Source of the DNA: Blastocatellia bacterium
Lineage (GTDB): Bacteria; Acidobacteriota; Blastocatellia; Chloracidobacteriales; JADJPF01
NCBI GenBank assembly: GCA_016789295.1
Contig: JAEUQL010000098.1
Span: 1-9,993 of the forward strand
Direction of reading: 5' to 3'
Length of the DNA stretch: 9,993 bases
Shown here: positions 5,773 through 9,993 of the stretch, piece by piece
Position numbering within the stretch: position 1 is the first letter of the stretch
Layout: each line of letters opens with the position of its first letter
Made by a program: the position numbers and the translations under genes
The notes under the pieces: model-generated
The model's input: the letters and a program-made list of their open reading frames with translations, nothing else
What the model was told of the DNA's origin: nothing
Databases searched by the model: none

Positions 5773-7170
5773 ATGGCAAAAGAAAAGGTTCTAATTGTTG
5801 ATGATGAAGAGGTAATTCGGTGGACGCTAAGAACTGCATTGAGAAGTTGGGGATATGACCCTTTAGAAGTTGATACTGTAAGCGCAGCAATCCCTACTAT
5901 CGACACTGAACACCCTTCCCTAGTAGTTCTAGACATCCATTTGCCAGATGGTTCCGGCTTGGACGTACTGAGAGAAATAAAACAACGCCAACCATCTCTT
6001 CCGGTTATTATGATGACGGCACACGCACAGATTGAAAACACTATCTCAGCACTCCGTGGTGGAGCTTATGATTTTATTACCAAACCTATAAATCTTGAAG
6101 AGTTCCAGATAACAGTTCGCAATGGGATCGAAACCCAAAAACTACGTAAAGAAGTAACTCAGCTACGCAAAGAACGTTCTAAGCAGTTTAACTTTGACCA
6201 GATAATTGGTAAATCTCCAACAATGCTAGAAACCATTTCGCTTGCTCGTAAAGTTGCCGAAAGTGAAGCTTCTTCAGTTCTACTTCAAGGTGAAAGCGGA
6301 ACAGGAAAAGACTTGATAGCAAAAGCAATACACTATGCTTCCAGACGCTCGGAAGCAGCATATGTAGCCATAAACTGTGCAACATTGCCTGGAAATCTTA
6401 TAGAAAGCGAGTTGTTCGGCTACGAAAAAGGAGCTTTTACTGATGCAAAAGCTCGGAAAGAAGGACTCTTTGAACAAGCAGAGGGTGGCACTATATTTTT
6501 AGACGAAATAGGAGAGTTGGAACTCAACCTACAAGCAAAGCTTCTGCGTGTGCTAGAAGAAAGCTCTTTCAGACGTGTAGGGGGACTTCGCGACATCCCT
6601 CTTGATGTACGTGTCATTGCAGCATCAAATCGCGATCTCCAACTAGAAACAGAGTCAAATCGCTTTAGACTAGACCTTTACTACCGCTTGTCAGTAATTC
6701 AAATAGACATTCCACCGCTACGCGAACGTGGAGACGATGTTCTGCTGCTAGCCGATCATTACATTACCTTTTTTAGAGAACGTCTTCGCCGCAATATCTA
6801 TGGCCTCAGTCCTGAAGCTATAGAAGCGTTTCGTCACTACTCTTGGCCAGGAAATGTTCGAGAACTGCGCAACTGCATAGAGCGCACCATGATACTTGAA
6901 GACGGAAATATGATAACTATGAAATACCTCTCTCGTGGAATAGCAGCAAGCGAGTCAGGGTCTCAGCAAGAAATAACTGAATCACAAATGACAAAAGGCT
7001 TTCGACTTCCTCCAGAAGGAATAAACCTTGAGCAAGTGGAACTTTCATTAGTCAAGCAGGCTATAGAGCGTAGTAGTGGAAATCAGACAAAAGCGGCTGA
7101 ACTACTCGGCATATCTCGTGACCAGTTGCGCTACAGAATGAAAAAATTGGAAGGTTTTGATGTGCAATAA
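5773..7170 (+). CDS. NtrC-family sigma-54-dependent response regulator
   Basis: This 465-residue protein has the three domains of an NtrC-type activator. The receiver (about 5-120) has D10/D11, phospho-acceptor D54, T82 and K104. The AAA+ domain (about 143-365) has Walker A GESGTGKD (173-180), Walker B IFLDE (241-245), the sigma-54-contacting loop as GAFTDA (220-225) instead of the commoner GAFTGA, and R299/R305 in the arginine-finger region. A FIS-like HTH closes the protein (about 430-462, ending LGISRDQLRYRMKKL). Phosphorylated proteins of this family form hexamers and remodel RNA polymerase-sigma-54 at promoters with distant activator sites. The start is supported by AGGAG at 5761-5765, seven bases before the ATG. 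It is divergent from the hybrid kinase, probably its phosphodonor. Its target genes are not evident here. Family assignment is very firm; the specific regulon is unknown. Confidence 0.96.
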   Translation: MAKEKVLIVDDEEVIRWTLRTALRSWGYDPLEVDTVSAAIPTIDTEHPSLVVLDIHLPDGSGLDVLREIKQRQPSLPVIMMTAHAQIENTISALRGGAYDFITKPINLEEFQITVRNGIETQKLRKEVTQLRKERSKQFNFDQIIGKSPTMLETISLARKVAESEASSVLLQGESGTGKDLIAKAIHYASRRSEAAYVAINCATLPGNLIESELFGYEKGAFTDAKARKEGLFEQAEGGTIFLDEIGELELNLQAKLLRVLEESSFRRVGGLRDIPLDVRVIAASNRDLQLETESNRFRLDLYYRLSVIQIDIPPLRERGDDVLLLADHYITFFRERLRRNIYGLSPEAIEAFRHYSWPGNVRELRNCIERTMILEDGNMITMKYLSRGIAASESGSQQEITESQMTKGFRLPPEGINLEQVELSLVKQAIERSSGNQTKAAELLGISRDQLRYRMKKLEGFDVQ

Positions 7171-7180
7171 AAGAGAATCT

Positions 7181-7223
7181 CTTGCAAAAGCTCCAAAAAT
7201 ACTAAAAAGATAGCTTCTGCAAG
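7181..7223. terminator. Possible stem-loop between convergent genes
   Basis: CTTGCAAAAGCT (7181-7192) and AGCTTCTGCAAG (7212-7223) form a 12-base stem with one mismatch and a 19-base A-rich loop, starting 10 bases after the regulator stop. On the - strand the odd pair becomes a U:G wobble. There is no strong T run after it on either strand, so it is at best a weak or factor-assisted terminator for the convergent regulator and TM2 genes. A shorter AAGAGA-A-TCTCTT repeat lies at 7171-7183 and overlaps its first bases. Confidence 0.35.
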
Positions 7224-7375
7224 TCTTCAACAAGGTTCAATTTCCAAAAAATTTATATACTTCATTTGAGAAATAAGCCGAAAAATCTTTACTATAAACG
7301 TGATTTTGTTAAAGAAAAAATTACAGCAACTAAGGAGTTTTTGTCTTAGCTCATAACTCTTTAATCAACAATTTC

Positions 7376-8053
7376 TCACATTTTTAATCCTTCTGCATCT
7401 CTGCTAACAGTAACAATTTCTATAAAAGACCATATAGCAGTGATAATAATTCCTATTCCCAACCAGCCCAAAAATAGAGTAATCAACAGTTGAGCAATCC
7501 CTCTGCCGCTATAACCAGCATAGAAGTTGTGGATACCAAAACAGCCTAAGAAAAAAGCTAGCAAAATATAAGCAACTCTACTCCTTGAAGAGCGCATTGG
7601 CATCATCATTGGAGCTACCATATTTTGATTGAAATTGTTGTTTACAAAGGTATTGGGCTGATGGACAGCAGGACTATCAAGAAAATGCTTTATATGTACT
7701 AAAGGCTGCCATCCTGTCATGCCCACTTGCCAGTACTGAGTGCTGAGATTAACAGCTCCTTGATGCCACATAGATCTGAGCTGATTTACTGTGTATGGCC
7801 CCATCTGTTGACCATTTAAGAATAGAAAATAGTTGTCAGGAGCAATCATATGTGGTGGTAGTGGACTTGGTACATTAGAGTAAGGCAGTGGCGACTGCCC
7901 AGGAGAATTAATTGGCACCTTCTGGTTATCAAACAACATATCGGGTCTTTGCTCTAAAACTGGATTTGAAGGTGACTGATGAACAGATAGACCACAACTG
8001 GGGCAATAGGTTGCAGTAACACTGAGGAAGTAACCACACTTTTGGCATTGCAT
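7376..8053 (-). CDS. Zinc-ribbon / GYF_2 / TM2 domain membrane protein
   Basis: This 225-residue protein joins three small domains. The N-terminus is a zinc ribbon with C3-x2-C6 and C17-P-S-C20. A Pro-rich linker (about 25-72) leads to a GYF_2 domain (about 74-125; YFLFLNGQQMGPYTVNQL and the later GMTGWQPL), a fold that often binds Pro-rich peptides or acts as a cytoplasmic adaptor. After an Asn/Met-rich linker comes a TM2 domain (about 158-215) with two membrane helices around the GIHNFYAGYSGRG signature. It is probably an inner-membrane protein with its soluble domains in the cytoplasm. Such combinations are common in bacteria, but their function is poorly known. The start is set by AAGGAG at 8064-8069, ten bases before the first ATG. 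It converges on the NtrC-type gene. Its Pro-rich linker could be a ligand for its own or another GYF domain, which is speculation. Confidence 0.92.
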   Translation of the reverse strand: MQCQKCGYFLSVTATYCPSCGLSVHQSPSNPVLEQRPDMLFDNQKVPINSPGQSPLPYSNVPSPLPPHMIAPDNYFLFLNGQQMGPYTVNQLRSMWHQGAVNLSTQYWQVGMTGWQPLVHIKHFLDSPAVHQPNTFVNNNFNQNMVAPMMMPMRSSRSRVAYILLAFFLGCFGIHNFYAGYSGRGIAQLLITLFLGWLGIGIIITAIWSFIEIVTVSRDAEGLKM

Positions 8054-8091
8054 TATATTTCTACTCCTTAAGTAAAAACTAACAATAGTCC

Positions 8092-8109
8092 TGTTTGGCT
8101 ATTCAAACA
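8092..8109. repeat. Palindrome overlapping the candidate TM2 promoter
   Basis: TGTTTG (8092-8097) and CAAACA (8104-8109) form a perfect 6-6-6 inverted repeat that overlaps the candidate -10 box and runs towards the start site. A repressor bound there would block transcription; this is inference from position. Confidence 0.35.
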
Positions 8110-8134
8110 TAATCCTTTTAAAAACTTCTTTCAA
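8106..8134 (-). promoter_or_regulatory. Candidate sigma-70-type promoter of the TM2 gene
   Basis: On the - strand, TTGAAA (8129-8134) matches five of six -35 consensus bases, followed after 17 bases by TATGTT (8106-8111), four of six at -10. The spacing is ideal and transcription would begin about 45 bases before the gene. In AT-rich DNA such a pair can arise by chance. Confidence 0.4.
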
Positions 8135-8768
8135 ACTACTAAAAGTTCAAATAGATAGGAAAATCCCTAATGTACTATTTAACAATATAAAATTGATTGA
8201 TACGGAAATCAATATGCTAGGTGTTTTTAATTTCTATCTTTCAAAAAGCAGCTCTAAACTCTTTCAATAGACGCTATGGTGGCTAGAAGATTTTTATAGA
8301 GCCGACTTGAGATCCTATTGACCACAAACTATTGATTTAGAACATATTAACTAAAATTGTCAGCATGCCGACATTCTCTAAACCCTATATATTAAAAGCA
8401 GGTATGGCCAAAGTAGACAACATTAACTTCATAAGTATTTATTAAGCTGCTATTCTCTTTAATGTTGCATTTGCAGTAACATTAGACTTGCTATTGCAAA
8501 AAACTTTGTTCTAAACTTGCCTGAAATAATTAAGTTGCATACACTAATCTATAATTTCAGTCTATGCTTGAAATAGACAAAAAACTAACTAAAAATAATT
8601 ACTCAAGGTTTGTAGAGTTTATTTAATCGATTACTCTGTATTTCTATTATTTACTCATTTTTTCACTCGCCATTAATTTTTTAGCACTACTACATTCTTC
8701 TTATTTTTAGTAAATTGTAGAATATCCCTTTTTGGAAGCGGCCAAGATGGGATAGAAGTGGCACGGCT
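8135..8768. other. Long AT-rich intergenic region with several inverted repeats
   Basis: This is the bulk of the 715-base gap between the divergent TM2 and SET genes. I find no convincing protein-coding gene, tRNA or rRNA in it. Inverted repeats include ATTGATT/AATCAAT (8192-8213), the near-palindrome at 8358-8373, TAATGTT/AACATTA (8460-8484), CTGAAAT/ATTTCAG (8521-8560) and GTCTAT/ATAGAC (8560-8578). A perfect TATAAT lies at 8550-8555 but lacks a -35 box. The region probably holds promoters of both neighbours and could hold a small RNA, which I cannot show. Confidence 0.5.
8358..8373. repeat. Operator-like near-palindrome
   Basis: TGTCAGCATGCCGACA is symmetric except for one A:C pair (positions 5 and 12): outer TGTC/GACA arms around a perfect GCATGC core. 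Its higher G+C than the surrounding AT-rich DNA makes it stand out. It looks like a binding site for a dimeric regulator; the regulator is unknown. Confidence 0.4.
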
Positions 8769-9305
8769 ATGATAGAGAAAAGAATCAACCAACATGGTAA
8801 TCTAGGCGTCTTTGCTTTAGAGATTATTCCTCAAGGAACCGTCATCATTTACAAATGGAACGAAGATTTCTATAAAGAGATGGAAGGCTGGGTTCATCTC
8901 ACTGTAGCAGAAGTGCTAATGCTTCCAGATTGGCAGCAGGATCTTTTTTACCGTTATGGACTTGATGAAGATTTTGATAAGATTGCTGGTCCTTTGGATA
9001 TCACATATGTTACAACTACAGATAACTATATAAATCATGCCTGTGACCCTAACCTACATTTTGACTCTCAAGGCAATGTGATCACTAGTCGAAAAATTGA
9101 AAAAGATGAAGAACTATTTATTGATTACGGATGTTTTACTGTCAACTTTGATGAAAATTTTCAGTGTTGTTGTGGTTCAGAGAGATGTCGGGGTCGAGTA
9201 ACCAAGAATGACTGGATCGATCTAGCTTTTAAATATGGATACAATATGCCCAAGTTTTTACATCAACACATTAAAGGCGTCTTGAATGGTCGAAAAGATT
9301 TCTAA
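8769..9305 (+). CDS. SET-domain protein with post-SET zinc motif (putative protein lysine methyltransferase)
   Basis: This 178-residue protein is a compact SET-domain protein, predicted to transfer a methyl group from S-adenosylmethionine to a lysine. It begins with the usual first SET strand (GNLGVFALEIIPQGTVI, 10-26), has the pseudoknot motif NHACDPN (89-95) and the DEELFIDYG segment with catalytic-type Tyr (residue 120), and ends with a post-SET C133-x-C135-x4-C140-RG motif. With C92 of the NHAC motif these Cys residues complete the post-SET zinc site, so the fold appears intact. There is no recognition domain, so the substrate is open. The ATG is the only usable start: the frame is closed by a stop at 8718-8720 and has no other ATG, GTG or TTG after it. 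The Shine-Dalgarno is poor. It overlaps the next gene by 20 bases, suggesting coupled translation. Confidence 0.93.
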   Translation: MIEKRINQHGNLGVFALEIIPQGTVIIYKWNEDFYKEMEGWVHLTVAEVLMLPDWQQDLFYRYGLDEDFDKIAGPLDITYVTTTDNYINHACDPNLHFDSQGNVITSRKIEKDEELFIDYGCFTVNFDENFQCCCGSERCRGRVTKNDWIDLAFKYGYNMPKFLHQHIKGVLNGRKDF

Positions 9306-9993
9306 CCTTGAGCAGATTAGTCAATTTCTCCAAGACGGTAACATTTGCAGTGATCGAGTTAAGCTCTACTTAGAACTTGCCAAAGTTTCACCAGGTAGAC
9401 TGGTGCTGCTTAAGAATTCAAAGCAGTATGTTACTCTCTACAAAGAGCTTGGCCGAAAAGCAGCTTCCCCATCCTTGCTTATAGAACACTACTTTTTCTA
9501 TCAAGCCAACAATAAAGATTTTAAAAAGATTATTCCTACTTCGGAAGTTCAAGACATTTTGGACTTTATCTATCACCATTATGATGATTTTTGGCTCTCA
9601 TATGACAACCTGCTCCCAAATCAGCACGACTGCGATGATGAAATCCACCGCTACAATCTGCTTCAGCTTCAAGGATTGACATATGAGAGCTATCTGAGTC
9701 AATTAAATAGCAACAGTAGATTTAACCTGAAAAAAGCTCTTAACAGAACAGCCGATGCAGAAACCATTCATATCACTGGTTATGATCAACTATCTCACTA
9801 CATCAAAACTTTTATCAAAGATCATTACTACTTAAAATATGGAGAAGAGTCTTTACTGCGAAACGATCTAATTTTGAGTGAGACATTGATTGCCGCCAAA
9901 CTATTCAATACTCACTTGTATGTGATTCAAGCAGAGAGCCGTTATGCTTTCATTCTTTTTGCTAAAATAGATGGTTCGTTATATGTTCTTTTC
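9286..9993 (+). CDS. GNAT_6/FemAB-like acyltransferase (3' truncated)
   Basis: The frame is open from the ATG at 9286 to the window edge (236 residues) and continues beyond. A TGA at 9283-9285 sits in frame just before it, so translation cannot start earlier. AAAGG eight bases upstream is a fair Shine-Dalgarno. It overlaps the end of the SET gene by 20 bases in another frame, a strong sign of an operon. Residues about 135-155 (SYLSQLNSNSRFNLKKAL) resemble the loop-and-helix of GNAT_6 (CelD/BcsL-like) and FemAB-related acyltransferases, and residues 207-236 (HLYVIQAESRYAFILFAKI, then GSLYVLF) resemble the following strands of that fold. Such enzymes transfer acyl or aminoacyl groups to sugars, peptides or polyamines. 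The family call is by eye and the rest of the domain is outside the window; the substrate is unknown. The gene itself is very likely real. Confidence 0.75.
   Translation, partial: MVEKISNLEQISQFLQDGNICSDRVKLYLELAKVSPGRLVLLKNSKQYVTLYKELGRKAASPSLLIEHYFFYQANNKDFKKIIPTSEVQDILDFIYHHYDDFWLSYDNLLPNQHDCDDEIHRYNLLQLQGLTYESYLSQLNSNSRFNLKKALNRTADAETIHITGYDQLSHYIKTFIKDHYYLKYGEESLLRNDLILSETLIAAKLFNTHLYVIQAESRYAFILFAKIDGSLYVLF

Noticed and set aside
5685..6041. Open frame of 118 codons on the - strand across the kinase/regulator gap
   Set aside because: It lies mostly opposite the well-supported receiver domain of the NtrC-type gene and has no recognisable motif.
7330..7349. CTAAG/CTTAG hairpin as a terminator for the TM2 gene
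   Set aside because: The stem is only five base pairs with a ten-base loop, too weak to call, although a T run follows some bases later on the - strand.
8215..8271. Possible small peptide gene (ATG near 8214, 18 codons)
   Set aside because: It is very short, has only a weak GGA upstream and no distinctive composition.
8550..8555. Perfect TATAAT as a promoter for the SET gene
   Set aside because: No -35-like hexamer lies 16-18 bases upstream, there is no extended -10, and it is over 200 bases from the gene.
8718..8723. TAGAAT as a -10 box for the SET gene
   Set aside because: The hexamer 17 bases upstream (TTCTTC) is a poor -35 and there is no TGn extension, so I did not call a promoter.

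Overview
The window is bacterial DNA from an AT-rich genome (about 40% G+C by eye). It is densely coded on both strands, with short intergenic gaps, Shine-Dalgarno sites and operon-like spacing. Nothing fixes the taxon. An NtrC-type sigma-54 activator, a PAS hybrid histidine kinase, a DUF3662/FHA protein and a GYF_2/TM2 membrane protein together fit an environmental, signalling-rich lineage, but I would not go below 'Bacteria'.

Bases 1-2556 (+ strand) hold a likely three-gene cluster. It begins with the 5'-truncated end of a ScfR-type regulator (ImmA/IrrE-like core plus a C-terminal Cys motif), continues with a 133-residue protein I do not recognise, and ends with a DUF3662-like + FHA phosphothreonine reader. 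A GNAT acetyltransferase on the - strand (2549-3019) overlaps the end of the FHA gene tail to tail. The next 324 bases look non-coding and contain what resembles the right end of an IS200/IS605 (TnpB-type) element with no transposase left.

Bases 3344-7170 hold a divergent two-component pair: a 709-residue hybrid kinase (PAS-PAS-HisKA-HATPase-REC) on the - strand and a 465-residue NtrC-family regulator (REC-AAA+-FIS-like HTH) on the + strand. The 299 bases between their starts contain four inverted repeats, one of them a concentric double palindrome. The likely logic is that the kinase senses a signal through PAS domains and phosphorylates the regulator, which activates sigma-54 promoters elsewhere; I see no good sigma-54 promoter here.

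Bases 7376-8053 (- strand) encode a zinc-ribbon/GYF_2/TM2 membrane protein. A 715-base AT-rich gap with many inverted repeats follows. The window ends with a + strand pair overlapping by 20 bases: a compact SET-domain protein with a complete post-SET zinc site, and a GNAT_6/FemAB-like acyltransferase that runs off the edge. This SET-acyltransferase pair is the most unusual arrangement in the window.
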